Notes: a model not told the origin generated them from the letters alone. DNA of 64,000 nt from Desulfobulbus rhabdoformis (GCF_016919065.1 NZ_JAFFQA010000009.1:62001-126000), one strand, 5' to 3'. Shown: positions 1-8,885, counted from the first letter of the stretch. Numbers and translations: made by a program.

Positions 1-1
1 A

Positions 2-154
2 ACGATTCGCCAAATTCTCGATCGGGAACAACCCCAAAGAGGAAAGAGAAAACAAAGCAAAGGAAATCTGCATCTGGCGGCGAGTAAACAAGCTTCCAGG
101 AATGCAGGAGCGTCCGCACCCTATACGCAGCAAGCAACAAAAAAGGCCTTGTAA
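2..154 (+). CDS. C-terminal end of an unidentified protein (partial)
   Basis: An open frame enters from the left edge and runs about 50 codons to a TAA at 152-154. The encoded tail is rich in Lys, Arg, Gln and Ser and is probably disordered; it cannot be assigned to a family. The stop codon lies inside the left arm of a strong terminator hairpin, which fits a real gene end. The next frame is also open but stops earlier (85-87), so frame choice is tentative. Confidence 0.35.
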   Translation, partial: TIRQILDREQPQRGKRKQSKGNLHLAASKQASRNAGASAPYTQQATKKAL

Positions 155-179
155 CTATTTAAAGTTACAAGGCCTTTTT
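140..179. terminator. Bidirectional intrinsic terminator
   Basis: A perfect 17-bp inverted repeat (140-156 with 163-179) with a 6-nt loop contains AAGGCCTTGTAACT on its left arm. A T-run follows on both strands. It separates the rightward gene end at the window edge from the leftward tadA/tRNA-Ser unit and can serve both. Confidence 0.85.
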
Positions 180-184
180 CTATA

Positions 185-270
185 TGGCGGAGAGGGTGAG
201 ATTCGAACTCACGGTACTTGCGTACACACGCGTTCCAGGCGTGCACCTTAAGCCACTCGGTCACCTCTCC
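185..270 (-). tRNA. tRNA-Ser (anticodon GGA)
   Basis: On the minus strand the 86-nt sequence has acceptor arms GGAGAGG/CCTCTCC, discriminator G and an encoded CCA (185-187). The anticodon stem CACGC/GCGTG encloses the loop CTGGAAC, giving anticodon GGA. A long variable arm of class II type precedes the T-loop TTCGAATC. It lies 93 bp downstream of tadA on the same strand. Confidence 0.96.
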
Positions 271-363
271 AAAGATGACATATATAAACAGCGATCGGCA
301 GTGATTGCCCGTTCGACGTGGGGCTCCTTTTTATACTGAGGGCTGGAATTTTACAAGGAAAAA

Positions 364-840
364 TTAACGACGCCTTCGAAAAAAATCTTTCAGTATTTGA
401 CTGCACTGTTCGCCAAGGACTCCCGGCGTGACACTAAATCCGTGATTCAGCAGGCCATCATTGCCAATCTGGTATTTTGAGACGAGCCCACCGCCTTTGA
501 AATCGGTGGCTCCAAAGACTACACGAGCCACCCGCGCATGAACCAGAAGTGCCGCGCACATGGGACAAGGCTCAAGTGTAACGTACAACGTCGTGCCCAG
601 CAAACGGTAGTTATGCAGCGCTCTGGCTGCCGCCCGTAAAGCTCGCATTTCAGCATGGCCCGATGGGTCTGAGTCAAGAATACAGTTGTTGCCCGCCTCG
701 GCAAGCACCTGCCCCTGGTGATCGATCAATACCGCGCCAACTGGAACCTCCTCCATGGCGGCCGCCAATTTGGCCTGGACCAGGGCTCGCTGCATCATGA
801 TTTCATCAAGTGGCCGAGCTTGTTCTACCTGTATTTGCAT
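364..840 (-). CDS. tadA: tRNA-specific adenosine deaminase TadA
   Basis: A 158-aa cytidine/deoxycytidylate deaminase-fold enzyme. By family it converts wobble adenosine 34 of tRNA-Arg(ACG) to inosine in the cytoplasm. The zinc site is visible: HAE at residues 62-64 (His ligand and catalytic Glu) and PCPMC at 91-95 (two Cys ligands). Length is typical of bacterial TadA, and the C-terminus is a basic FFRRRR tail. It is followed on the same strand by tRNA-Ser(GGA). A general nucleoside deaminase is the alternative, but the length and motif spacing favour TadA. Confidence 0.94.
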   Translation of the reverse strand: MQIQVEQARPLDEIMMQRALVQAKLAAAMEEVPVGAVLIDHQGQVLAEAGNNCILDSDPSGHAEMRALRAAARALHNYRLLGTTLYVTLEPCPMCAALLVHARVARVVFGATDFKGGGLVSKYQIGNDGLLNHGFSVTPGVLGEQCSQILKDFFRRRR

Positions 841-932
841 ATTTTTGCATATTTGATTTTTAAGCCCGAAGGGTCTCAGAGCTCGAATGACTCAGAAGGC
901 GCGACACTTTAAACAAACAGGAAAAATCTTTT

Positions 933-960
933 TTGATTTTCTTTGTTTGACCCGTATAAT
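933..960 (+). promoter_or_regulatory. Candidate sigma-70 promoter for the sigma-54 activator gene
   Basis: TTGATT at 933-938 and a perfect TATAAT at 955-960 are separated by 16 bp. The start codon at 1010 lies about 45 nt after the expected transcription start. Confidence 0.5.
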
Positions 961-1009
961 TACAAAATAGAGATTGTAAATACGAATTTGCAACTGCGAG
1001 GCGCCTTAA

Positions 1010-2389
1010 ATGGTAAACAAAAAAGCAACTATTCTTGCCTATAAATGCTCCGATGAAAACCGAATGAGCATCGAATCTGCCCTGGCAAGTACTTTTGAAC
1101 TCAGCTTTCATAGCGACCCCTTGATTTTTCAAAAGGAGGTCTCTCAGAAACCCTTTGATGTTATTTTGATGAATTTTCACAAGGAAAACGGCTCAAAACA
1201 ACAGTTGTTGGAAAAAATTCAGGAACAAACGCCATCCACGCCTGTGATTTTGGCCTGCCAATCAGAGGAGACCCTGGAGATCGACAAGTCCTTTGAACCC
1301 ATAATCTACGATGTGCTGAACCTGCCGCTTTCACCAGGCCGCATTAAACGCAGCGTGCGCCATGCCATTGAACAACGACGTCAGGAAAACGAGCTAGCCT
1401 ATCTTCGCCGAACCCAGAATATTGTCTATAGTTTTGATCGTATCATTGCAGAGAGCGAAAGCTTCAAGGCGGTGATTAAAAGCTTAAGAAAATTTGCCTT
1501 AACCGATGCGACTATCCTGCTTACCGGTGCGACCGGGACCGGTAAAAGCTACCTTTCCGGCACCGTCCATTACAACTCTCCCCGTCGAGAGCATCCCTTT
1601 ATAAAAATAAACTGTGCCAATATCCCTGAAACTCTCTTGGAATCGGAACTCTTCGGCCACGAGCGCGGCTCATTCACCGGTGCCGACAAACAACGGATCG
1701 GACGCTTTGAACAGGCCGACGGCGGGACTATCTTTCTTGATGAGATCGGGGAAATCTCCTTGGAAATTCAATCCAAACTTTTGCGAGTCCTGGAGGATAA
1801 ATCCTTTGAGCGTATCGGCGGCAATAAAACCATCAAGGTTGATGTTCGCCTGATCGCCGCGACCAACAAAGATCTGCAGGATCTGATTATGCAGGGAAAA
1901 TTTCGCGAGGACCTCTATTACCGCATCAGTGTGCTGCCGGTCCACCTGCCCCCACTCAAAGACCGCCCTAAATGCTTGGCCGCTCTTGCAGAAAATTTAC
2001 TCGAAAAGTCAATCAAGTCTCTCAATAAAGGCAATATCACCGGTTTTTCAGAAGAAGTCCTGTCCTTGATTCAAGGATATGAGTGGCCGGGCAACATTCG
2101 CCAGCTGGCCAATACGGTCGAGCGGGCCGTTATCCTGGAAGATGACGACCAAATATCCCTCTCTTCCATGCATATTCCAGAGATGGGCCGGCCCCACGCC
2201 CCTCTCATCCAAACGACAGAATCCCTGGAAGTGCATGAAAAAGAACTGATTCTTCGTGCCTTATCTGATAACCACTGGGTGCAAAAAGATGCGGCCAAAT
2301 GCCTTGATATCAGTCCCAGAGCCCTGAATTATAAAATAAAAAAATTCGGGATAACCCACCCCAACTGGCGCAAACACAAGAAAGAATAA
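1010..2389 (+). CDS. Sigma-54-dependent transcriptional activator with degenerate receiver
   Basis: The 459-aa protein has an N-terminal receiver-like domain (about 5-120), an AAA+ sigma-54 interaction domain (about 140-375) and a C-terminal Fis-type helix-turn-helix (about 415-450). The AAA+ part shows Walker A GATGTGKS (173-180), the sigma-54 contact loop as GSFTGA (220-225, a variant of GAFTGA) and Walker B IFLDEIGE (241-248). The receiver carries Asn55 where the phosphorylated Asp is expected (DVILMNF), so classical His-Asp phosphotransfer is unlikely. No kinase gene is adjacent. Start chosen at an ATG with GAGGCG about 8 nt upstream. The class is certain; its target is unknown. Confidence 0.93.
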   Translation: MVNKKATILAYKCSDENRMSIESALASTFELSFHSDPLIFQKEVSQKPFDVILMNFHKENGSKQQLLEKIQEQTPSTPVILACQSEETLEIDKSFEPIIYDVLNLPLSPGRIKRSVRHAIEQRRQENELAYLRRTQNIVYSFDRIIAESESFKAVIKSLRKFALTDATILLTGATGTGKSYLSGTVHYNSPRREHPFIKINCANIPETLLESELFGHERGSFTGADKQRIGRFEQADGGTIFLDEIGEISLEIQSKLLRVLEDKSFERIGGNKTIKVDVRLIAATNKDLQDLIMQGKFREDLYYRISVLPVHLPPLKDRPKCLAALAENLLEKSIKSLNKGNITGFSEEVLSLIQGYEWPGNIRQLANTVERAVILEDDDQISLSSMHIPEMGRPHAPLIQTTESLEVHEKELILRALSDNHWVQKDAAKCLDISPRALNYKIKKFGITHPNWRKHKKE

Positions 2390-2418
2390 CCGATGGCTGC
2401 TTAGGGATTCAGGCTGAA

Positions 2419-2829
2419 TCAGTGGAGCCCTCCACCGGTACTGGTCATGGAGAGATTCCCATCCTTGACACCACGTAGAGAGATCATCTGTTCTGCCAGG
2501 GCCTGCACCTGCGAGGCCCTTCCTTTGACGATGGTCACCTCAAGACAGTTGTCATGGTCCATGTGCACATGAGTGGACGATGTTATGGCGTGATGATAGA
2601 CATGCTGGATTTCTGTTATTTTTTCCTGTAACTGCGGCTGGTGGTGGTTGTACACAATGCTGACCACGCCTACAACCTCAGAGTCCTGAGCCCACTCCTC
2701 GTTAACCAGCACCTTACGAATCAGATCCCGTACCGCCTCTGATCGGTTGGAATACCCTCGAGGACGAATATAATTATCGAATTGCTCGAGGAGTTTTTCA
2801 TCCAACGAAATGGAAAATCGTTTCAACAT
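2419..2829 (-). CDS. nikR: Nickel-responsive transcriptional regulator NikR
   Basis: A 136-aa ribbon-helix-helix repressor with a C-terminal ACT-like metal-binding domain. By family it binds Ni(II) and represses nickel uptake genes. The RHH part is residues 1-45 (starts MLKRFSISLDEKLLEQFD). The high-affinity nickel ligands His76, His87, His89 and Cys95 fall at the same numbers as in E. coli NikR. It begins 5 bp after the stop of the M48 peptidase gene and is probably cotranscribed with it. No nickel transporter gene is in the window. Confidence 0.95.
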   Translation of the reverse strand: MLKRFSISLDEKLLEQFDNYIRPRGYSNRSEAVRDLIRKVLVNEEWAQDSEVVGVVSIVYNHHQPQLQEKITEIQHVYHHAITSSTHVHMDHDNCLEVTIVKGRASQVQALAEQMISLRGVKDGNLSMTSTGGGLH

Positions 2830-2834
2830 ACAGC

Positions 2835-4256
2835 TTAGTTTCCTTTTTCAAGTTCCTTTAATTTATCAAACAGTACCTGAGCCTCGTTGCGATACTTCTC
2901 GGCAATGGATGTATCCTTGGCCGCCCGTTTGAGGTAGCGTTCAGCCAGCTTTACTCGACCGCGGTAGAGATTGTACTTGCTGAGATAAAATCCCGCCATC
3001 CCTTGCCTTCCCTGACTGGCAGCAATACGCCCGAGTTCGAAATACAGCGGGGGATACTCGGGCATAAGTGCTTTGAAACGTTGCAGCAGCTGCTCCGCCC
3101 TGCCCGAATGCCCGCGCATGGATTCCAGTTTGGCCAACTGATAGAGCCCGTACATATCATCCGCGTCCTCACGTACAGCCTGTTCAAGTAGGGCATGGGC
3201 CTGGTCCTGGCGACCGGCCTCAAGTAAAATAACCGCCCGATCCACGTTGAGGATCTTTCTATCGGGATATTTGGCCTGGAGGGTGCCGAGGTAGCGCAGA
3301 GCTCCTTCAAAATCACGCTCATCAGCTGCCAAGAGCGCCATTCCATAGTTTGCCATAACTTTCTGCTCGGGATCGGAGTTGGTATTGAGCAGCGTGACGC
3401 AGTACACTTTGATTTTTTCATGATCAATGGAGTGCATCAAGACACGATACTTGAACCGAAGAAAGGCAAAATTATCGGTTTGCTGAAATTCACCTGTTGT
3501 TTCCTTTTGCCTATCTGATTCAATCATCGACTGAATATACCCCAAGCGCGCCTCCGGGTTGGGGTGGGACAGCAGGTACTGGGGCACTTCCCCTCCGATG
3601 CTGTAACGGGTAATACGACGCATGGTCCGCAGCATGTTTGCCATGGCTTCAGGATTGCGTTGCATCTTGCACATCCATCCATAGGAAAGGCGATCTGCCT
3701 GTTCCTCATCCTCACGACTGTACTGGAGATTGGCAGCCTGACCAGCCGCAAGAGAACCCATCATTATGCCCGATGAAAGCCCCGGAACACCGATAGCGAT
3801 ACCGGCTATGGCCATCAACAATGAAGCCGCACCGACCACGGAATTTTTTTCCATCCTCTGGGCAATATGGCGACTGACCACATGCCCAATCTCATGGGCA
3901 AGCACGCTTAACAGTTCATCCTCGTTCTGCACCTGCTCAATCAGACCGGAATAAAAAAAGACCAGTCCGGCAGGAGCCGCAAAGGCGTTGAACTGATCAC
4001 TTTTCACCACATAAAACCGATAGGAAAAATACTGGGGACCAACTTTCGCCAAGACCTCCTGACCAAGAGAATTAATATACTGACTGATATCGGGCTCGTC
4101 TAACAGGGGGAGCCCCTTACGCATGGTATAGAGTAGCTGCTCTCCAATCTTTCTCTCCTCCCCTATGCTCAGCGCCCAGACCTGCAGGGGCAGAAGGAAC
4201 CACACAAGAAGTGAAACAAGGGCAACGCATCGAAGAAAAGTTTTTTTTCGCAGCAT
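2835..4256 (-). CDS. M48 family zinc metallopeptidase with TPR region (BepA-like)
   Basis: The 473-aa protein begins with a hydrophobic signal peptide (about 1-29), followed by an M48 peptidase domain. The zinc motif HEIGH is at 121-125 and the third ligand lies in SREDEEQAD (Glu184). A hydrophobic stretch (about 139-172) lies between them. The last 200 residues are helical and TPR-like. Length and architecture match periplasmic BepA/YfgC, which degrades or assists outer-membrane beta-barrel proteins. That role is inferred from the family. It shares an operon with nikR (5-bp gap), an unusual partner. Confidence 0.9.
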   Translation of the reverse strand: MLRKKTFLRCVALVSLLVWFLLPLQVWALSIGEERKIGEQLLYTMRKGLPLLDEPDISQYINSLGQEVLAKVGPQYFSYRFYVVKSDQFNAFAAPAGLVFFYSGLIEQVQNEDELLSVLAHEIGHVVSRHIAQRMEKNSVVGAASLLMAIAGIAIGVPGLSSGIMMGSLAAGQAANLQYSREDEEQADRLSYGWMCKMQRNPEAMANMLRTMRRITRYSIGGEVPQYLLSHPNPEARLGYIQSMIESDRQKETTGEFQQTDNFAFLRFKYRVLMHSIDHEKIKVYCVTLLNTNSDPEQKVMANYGMALLAADERDFEGALRYLGTLQAKYPDRKILNVDRAVILLEAGRQDQAHALLEQAVREDADDMYGLYQLAKLESMRGHSGRAEQLLQRFKALMPEYPPLYFELGRIAASQGRQGMAGFYLSKYNLYRGRVKLAERYLKRAAKDTSIAEKYRNEAQVLFDKLKELEKGN

Positions 4257-4293
4257 AATACAATCCAGGGAATAACGGCCTGTGACGGATATT

Positions 4294-4340
4294 CCTGAAT
4301 CCGTGGTTGTTCAGTGTCCACCCGCTGGCACGGATTCAGG
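4294..4340. repeat. Inverted pair of the dispersed CCTGAATCCGTGAC motif
   Basis: CCTGAATCCGTG (4294-4305) and its complement CACGGATTCAGG (4329-4340) form a 12-bp inverted repeat with a 23-nt spacer. It sits between the M48 peptidase gene and the amino-acid permease gene. The same motif occurs alone at 10150-10163, 28394-28405, 37824-37836 and 57889-57903. Confidence 0.7.
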
Positions 4341-4397
4341 ATATTTTCAGGTTGAGCTTAGCGCGTTTACGCAACACGCACAAGATGACGCAACCAC

Positions 4398-5282
4398 TCA
4401 GAGTCGCTTTTGCCGCTGTTCCATACGACTGACAAGCCAGGAACAGGGAAAGGTCAAAACAAAATAGAGTACTGCAACTGTCAACCAGACCTCAATAGTC
4501 ATATAGGTCGAGGCCATGAGCTGGGTTCCCTGATAGGTCAACTCCTCAATGGAGATAACAGAGACAATTGCAGAATCCTTGACCAGTGAAATCATCTGCC
4601 CTGCAAGCGGGGGAAGTATTCGGCGAAATGCCTGGGGAAGAATGACATGACGCAAAGATTGCAAGCGAGTCAGCCCCAGCGCTTTTGCAGCCTCCCATTG
4701 TGAACGATCAATGGACTGTATGCCCGAGCGGATAATCTCTGCAATATAGGCGCTCTCAAATACAGCCAGGGTTACAAGCGCAGCAAGGACCGTTGAGACC
4801 TGGTGCGGAGGCGCCAACACCAGAGCGACAATTTTTTGGGTGAAGGGAGAGGCCGTTTGTACCAGCAGGTCCAACTGCAACACTGGAATGAGCTGATCTG
4901 CCAGAAAAAAATAAAAAAGAAAGATCAGCACCAAAGGCGGCAGATTGCGCAAAAGCTCCACGGCTGTAAGCGCCACAAGCCTGGCGTAAAGATTACGGCC
5001 AATGCGAGCCAGGGCCAGAGTCAGCCCCAGAGGAAGTGCGATCGCCGCAGCCCAGATGCTCAGGCGAAGCGTAGTGAACACCCCCTGCATCAGATAATTG
5101 GCAACCCAGCGTCCCTCTTCCTCATCAAAATAAAAAAGGAACTGAGGCAGGACACCCCAGTTCCAGTTGTAGTGCAACTGCTGGGTAATGCGGTCCACTA
5201 TATAAACGCCTGCGTACAGCAGCAGAAGAAGAAGCACCACATCCAGAAACTGGAATCTTTTTTTGCTTTGAAAACAATACAC
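4398..5282 (-). CDS. Polar amino-acid ABC transporter permease (HisM/GlnP type)
   Basis: A 294-aa inner-membrane protein. An N-terminal membrane segment at about 13-33 is followed by a MetI-like transport domain with about five helices. The cytoplasmic EAA loop that docks the ATPase is recognisable in QWEAAKALGL followed by LRHVILPQAFRRI. The start is a GTG at 5282, 18 bp after the binding-protein gene. By family it moves polar amino acids such as glutamine or glutamate into the cell. No ATP-binding subunit follows; the next gene is the M48 peptidase. Confidence 0.9.
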   Translation of the reverse strand: MYCFQSKKRFQFLDVVLLLLLLYAGVYIVDRITQQLHYNWNWGVLPQFLFYFDEEEGRWVANYLMQGVFTTLRLSIWAAAIALPLGLTLALARIGRNLYARLVALTAVELLRNLPPLVLIFLFYFFLADQLIPVLQLDLLVQTASPFTQKIVALVLAPPHQVSTVLAALVTLAVFESAYIAEIIRSGIQSIDRSQWEAAKALGLTRLQSLRHVILPQAFRRILPPLAGQMISLVKDSAIVSVISIEELTYQGTQLMASTYMTIEVWLTVAVLYFVLTFPCSWLVSRMEQRQKRL

Positions 5283-5300
5283 AGACGCTCAATAACGCTT

Positions 5301-6122
5301 TTACCAGACGCGTTTTTTCCACTGGGTTGAATCAAACCAGTAGGCATAACGCTCGTCAATCCAGCCTTTGGCCCGTGTCTGCTCAATCCAGTTGTTCAGA
5401 AAGTTCAAGGTGTCCACATCCCCCTTATTGAGCCCCATACTGATGGGCTCGCGGAGCAGCTGCTCTGGATAGGCGACAAGCAATGCAGGGGCATCCGCAG
5501 CACTGTGGGCCGGGAGCGGCTGACCGGCAACCATCGCCTGCACCCGGCCGTTACGAACCTCCTGCACGGCTGCAGGTTCATCGTCAAAGAGGCGCAGGCC
5601 TGCCTGTGGAAAACGTTTTTTCGCTGCAACTGCTGCAGTCGAACCAAGGCGTGCAGCCAAGGTCACACCGGGTTTATTAAAATCATCGAGCTTCCAGCCC
5701 GAGGTCATTTTCTTATTGGCCAGTAATCCCTGACCGGTGTAATAATACGGTCTGGTAAAATTGATTTGCAGATTACGCTCAGGGGTAACGGTCATCCCCC
5801 CGATGATCAGATCAAACTTCCCGGCAATCAGGGCTGGAATGATACCTGACCACTTCGTGGGAACAAATTGAATCTTCACGCCCATATCCTGGGCCAACTG
5901 CTTTGCCACATCAATTTCAAAGCCTATGAGCTGCCCTTTTTTATCTTTCATCGCCCAGGGAACGAAAACATCCATCCCCACCCGCAATGTTCCCCGCTTC
6001 AACACCTGCTCAAGAGCTGATTCAGCCCGAAGCTGATGCTGCAGCTCTCCAGACCACGCAAGCTGAGCCACAGCTATCAGACTACAGACCAAAAGGATAT
6101 ATCGGATGGCAAACTGTTTCAT
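5301..6122 (-). CDS. Periplasmic amino-acid-binding protein of an ABC transporter (SBP family 3)
   Basis: The 273-aa protein has a signal peptide (about 1-24, cleavage near LAWSG) and a bilobal solute-binding domain of family 3. The usual N-lobe start LKRGTLRVGMD and the motif IGFEIDVAKQLAQDMG are present, as is DLIIGGMTVTPER. By family it delivers polar amino acids to the permease encoded 18 bp downstream. The ligand cannot be read from the sequence. Confidence 0.92.
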   Translation of the reverse strand: MKQFAIRYILLVCSLIAVAQLAWSGELQHQLRAESALEQVLKRGTLRVGMDVFVPWAMKDKKGQLIGFEIDVAKQLAQDMGVKIQFVPTKWSGIIPALIAGKFDLIIGGMTVTPERNLQINFTRPYYYTGQGLLANKKMTSGWKLDDFNKPGVTLAARLGSTAAVAAKKRFPQAGLRLFDDEPAAVQEVRNGRVQAMVAGQPLPAHSAADAPALLVAYPEQLLREPISMGLNKGDVDTLNFLNNWIEQTRAKGWIDERYAYWFDSTQWKKRVW

Positions 6123-6257
6123 TATTTTCTCCGTGAGGCCCTCATCCGGGTCGTTGTAGATATCAGAACAAATGCAAAAAAAGGATTATCGGAAAAGAGA
6201 TAAGAATGCTTTCTTCCAAGGGCAATGCAAAATTGCCCCTGAATTTGTGAGACGGGT

Positions 6258-6731
6258 TCAAGACGGGTCGCTGATTTCAGCAAAAACGGCGCTGACAAGT
6301 TGCTGTAAATCCTTCGGGGAAAGTTCAATATCAAGCCCTCGGCGCCCACCACTGACAAAGATAGTGGGGAATTTTTGGGCAGAGGCATCAATGACTGTCG
6401 CCAGCCGTTTTTTTTGCGCCAAAGGGCTGACACCGCCCAGTATATAACCGGTTGCCCGCTCAACCGCCGTTTTTTCAGCCATGGCTGCCTTTTTCGCCCC
6501 GGCTGCCTTGGCCATGCGTTTCATGTTGAGCATGCCCTCTACCGGCACCACCCCCACGGCGAGTTGTTGACCATCGAGAGTCACCACCAGGGTCTTGAAC
6601 ACGCATGCCGGGTCTACTCCGATCTTTTCAGCAGCTTCAAGACCATAGGAAGTTACCTTGGGGTCATGGATATATTCGTGAATTGTGTACGGGATCTTCT
6701 TTTTCTGGGCAAGTTTTATGGCTGGAGTCAT
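6258..6731 (-). CDS. ybaK: Cys-tRNA(Pro)/Cys-tRNA(Cys) deacylase, YbaK/EbsC family
   Basis: A 157-aa single-domain editing protein of the YbaK/ProX superfamily. By family it hydrolyses Cys-tRNA(Pro) made in error by prolyl-tRNA synthetase. Family blocks are visible: the N-terminal IPYTIHEYIHDP, VFKTLVVTLDG, then MLNMKRMAKAAGAKKAAM and GYILGGVSPLAQKKRLATVID. The length is the family norm. It stands alone on the minus strand upstream of the amino-acid transporter pair (135-bp gap), so operon membership is uncertain. Confidence 0.92.
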   Translation of the reverse strand: MTPAIKLAQKKKIPYTIHEYIHDPKVTSYGLEAAEKIGVDPACVFKTLVVTLDGQQLAVGVVPVEGMLNMKRMAKAAGAKKAAMAEKTAVERATGYILGGVSPLAQKKRLATVIDASAQKFPTIFVSGGRRGLDIELSPKDLQQLVSAVFAEISDPS

Positions 6732-6791
6732 GGGTGTGTATGTAAGAAAATAAAAAAAAGCGTGCTAAAAAAGAAAACAACAAATGAGAAC

Positions 6792-6831
6792 CTGAATGAG
6801 TATACGTGAGCATCTCCGCTCACACATTCAG
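6792..6831. promoter_or_regulatory. Nested hairpin in the 5' region of the decarboxylase gene
   Basis: CTGAATG (6792-6798) pairs with CATTCAG (6825-6831), and inside it GTGAGC (6806-6811) pairs with GCTCAC (6818-6823). The hairpin ends 48 bp before the decarboxylase start. It could be an operator palindrome or an RNA leader structure. No T-run follows on the plus strand. Confidence 0.5.
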
Positions 6832-6879
6832 CTATCAAAAAAGTAGAGAACTCCCTCTGGAACCAACGAGGAATACTTC

Positions 6880-8829
6880 ATGCATCTTCCGGTTTTAAAG
6901 ATACTCATCATAGAAAAAGACCCTGATTTACTCAAGAAAATTGTGGAAAGCATTCTCCACTGTGTCCACAGATTTAATCGAAAAGACATTGTGATAGAAA
7001 CCATAACGGCAGAAAATTTTTCAGCCATTCAGGACACAATAACAAACGATGTGGACATCCAGGCGGTTATATTCAGCTGGGACAGTGAGGCTCCATGGCA
7101 TACGTCTGATTCTTCCGGGACCGATTCCATACTTAAAAGCTGCGATATCATCGCCGCAATCAAGGCAATTCGAGTGAGTCTGCCGATATACATCCTGGGA
7201 GAAGAAAGCAAAGGTCTTGAAATAATAGATGAATCAATCGACATTGAATCCTTTTTCTTTCGCGACGACATCATCGCCGACCCCGAATCCATTCTGGGAT
7301 ACATCCTCAATGATTTTGACGATCGCTGCCAGACACCATTTTGGAATGCCTATAAAAGCTATATCACCGAGGCCAATGACTCCTGGCATACTCCGGGCCA
7401 CAGCGGGGGGCTCAGCTTTCGCAATTCACCCTATATCCAGGATTTTTATCAGTTTTACGGGCGCAATGTCTTTGTCGGCGACCTCTCCGTCTCTGTTGAC
7501 AGTTTAGGCTCTCTCACCGAGGGAACCAACGCCATCGGCAAAGCTCAGGAGGCGGCCGCCTATACCTTTGAGACCACCAAGACGTTTTTTGTTACCAATG
7601 GATCGTCCACCTCAAACAAGATCATTCTCCAGACACTGCTGCGCAGCGGTGACAAGGTCATCATTGACCGAAACTGCCATAAATCCGTCCATTACGGAAT
7701 CTTACAGGCACGGGCAAACCCGGTTTATCTCAGCTCTATACTCAGTCCGGAACTGGGTATATTTGCCCCTCCCGCTCTTTCTGAAATAAGGCTAAAAATA
7801 AAAGAGCATCCCGAGACGAAGCTGATTGTTCTGACCGGCTGCACCTATGATGGTCTACTTATTGATGTTCGTCAGGTGGTTGAAATGGCGCATGACCGTG
7901 GCATCAAGGTGTTTATTGACGAGGCCTGGTTTGCTTACTCCCTGTTTCATCCGGCATTCCGTCCCTACTCGGCAATCAATGCAGGTGCAGACTATATTAC
8001 CCATTCCGCCCATAAGGTGGTCTCAGCCTTTTCCCAGGCCTCGTACATTCATGTGAACGATCCGGATTTCGATGCGGATTTTTTCCATGAAATGTACTCG
8101 ATGTACTCCAGTACCTCACCCAAATACCAGATTATCGCCTCTCTGGACGTCTGCCATAAACAGCTTGAAATGGAAGGATACGGGCTGCTGAAAGGGTTAC
8201 TTGCCCAGGTGGAAGAGCTGAAGCAGCAGATGCGCTCTTTTCAGTCGATACGCATTTTGGACAAGTCGGATTTCCAGGCCCTTTTCCCTCACTTCAGCGA
8301 GGATAACCTGGGGCATGACAGCTTGAAAATCCTCCTTGATGTCTCGAGACTCGAATATTCAACCAACGAGATCCATCGCTACCTGCTTGACGAGATCGGT
8401 CTTGAGATCGAAAAATACACCCACGCGACCATTCTGGTGCTGCTCACCCTTGGTGGAACACGATCAAAAATGATTCGACTCTATAATGCCTTGAAAAAAT
8501 TGGATCAGAAAAAGGTGGCGCTTCCAGTGAACCGGGGCAAAAAAACAAAAATCAAGACGCTTCCAGGCATTAGCCTGCACTGTCTGCCTTCGGATGCCTT
8601 TTTTGGTAAACGAGCCACCATCGATATCGAACACGCCATCGGTCAGGTCTCTGCCGGCCTGGTGACGCCCTACCCTCCCGGCATTCCGATCCTGGTTCCA
8701 GGACAGCTTATTGAGCAGGAAACCATAACCTACCTCCGTATGCTCATTGCACAAAACACCAGAATTCAAGGAATGTATGATGGCCAGATCTATGTAGTTG
8801 AAATGACATCCCAGGTTACAGCACACTGA
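6880..8829 (+). CDS. Orn/Lys/Arg family PLP-dependent decarboxylase
   Basis: A 649-aa fold-type I PLP enzyme of the inducible ornithine/lysine/arginine decarboxylase family. It has an N-terminal receiver-like wing domain (about 1-140), the PLP-binding core and the C-terminal domain. The entry motif WHTPGHSGG is at 169-177, the PLP aspartate region DEAW at 348-351 and the Schiff-base lysine is Lys379 in HSAHK. It is somewhat shorter than the 710-750 aa E. coli enzymes. By family the reaction releases CO2 and a polyamine or diamine (agmatine, cadaverine or putrescine). The substrate cannot be fixed, and no antiporter gene is adjacent. The ATG is preceded by GAGGAA at good spacing. Confidence 0.9.
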   Translation: MHLPVLKILIIEKDPDLLKKIVESILHCVHRFNRKDIVIETITAENFSAIQDTITNDVDIQAVIFSWDSEAPWHTSDSSGTDSILKSCDIIAAIKAIRVSLPIYILGEESKGLEIIDESIDIESFFFRDDIIADPESILGYILNDFDDRCQTPFWNAYKSYITEANDSWHTPGHSGGLSFRNSPYIQDFYQFYGRNVFVGDLSVSVDSLGSLTEGTNAIGKAQEAAAYTFETTKTFFVTNGSSTSNKIILQTLLRSGDKVIIDRNCHKSVHYGILQARANPVYLSSILSPELGIFAPPALSEIRLKIKEHPETKLIVLTGCTYDGLLIDVRQVVEMAHDRGIKVFIDEAWFAYSLFHPAFRPYSAINAGADYITHSAHKVVSAFSQASYIHVNDPDFDADFFHEMYSMYSSTSPKYQIIASLDVCHKQLEMEGYGLLKGLLAQVEELKQQMRSFQSIRILDKSDFQALFPHFSEDNLGHDSLKILLDVSRLEYSTNEIHRYLLDEIGLEIEKYTHATILVLLTLGGTRSKMIRLYNALKKLDQKKVALPVNRGKKTKIKTLPGISLHCLPSDAFFGKRATIDIEHAIGQVSAGLVTPYPPGIPILVPGQLIEQETITYLRMLIAQNTRIQGMYDGQIYVVEMTSQVTAH

Positions 8830-8885
8830 TTATTGGTGAAGATAGCGGAAGCGGTCACCCAAACGGTGTAACGTGGTCCTGTTAT

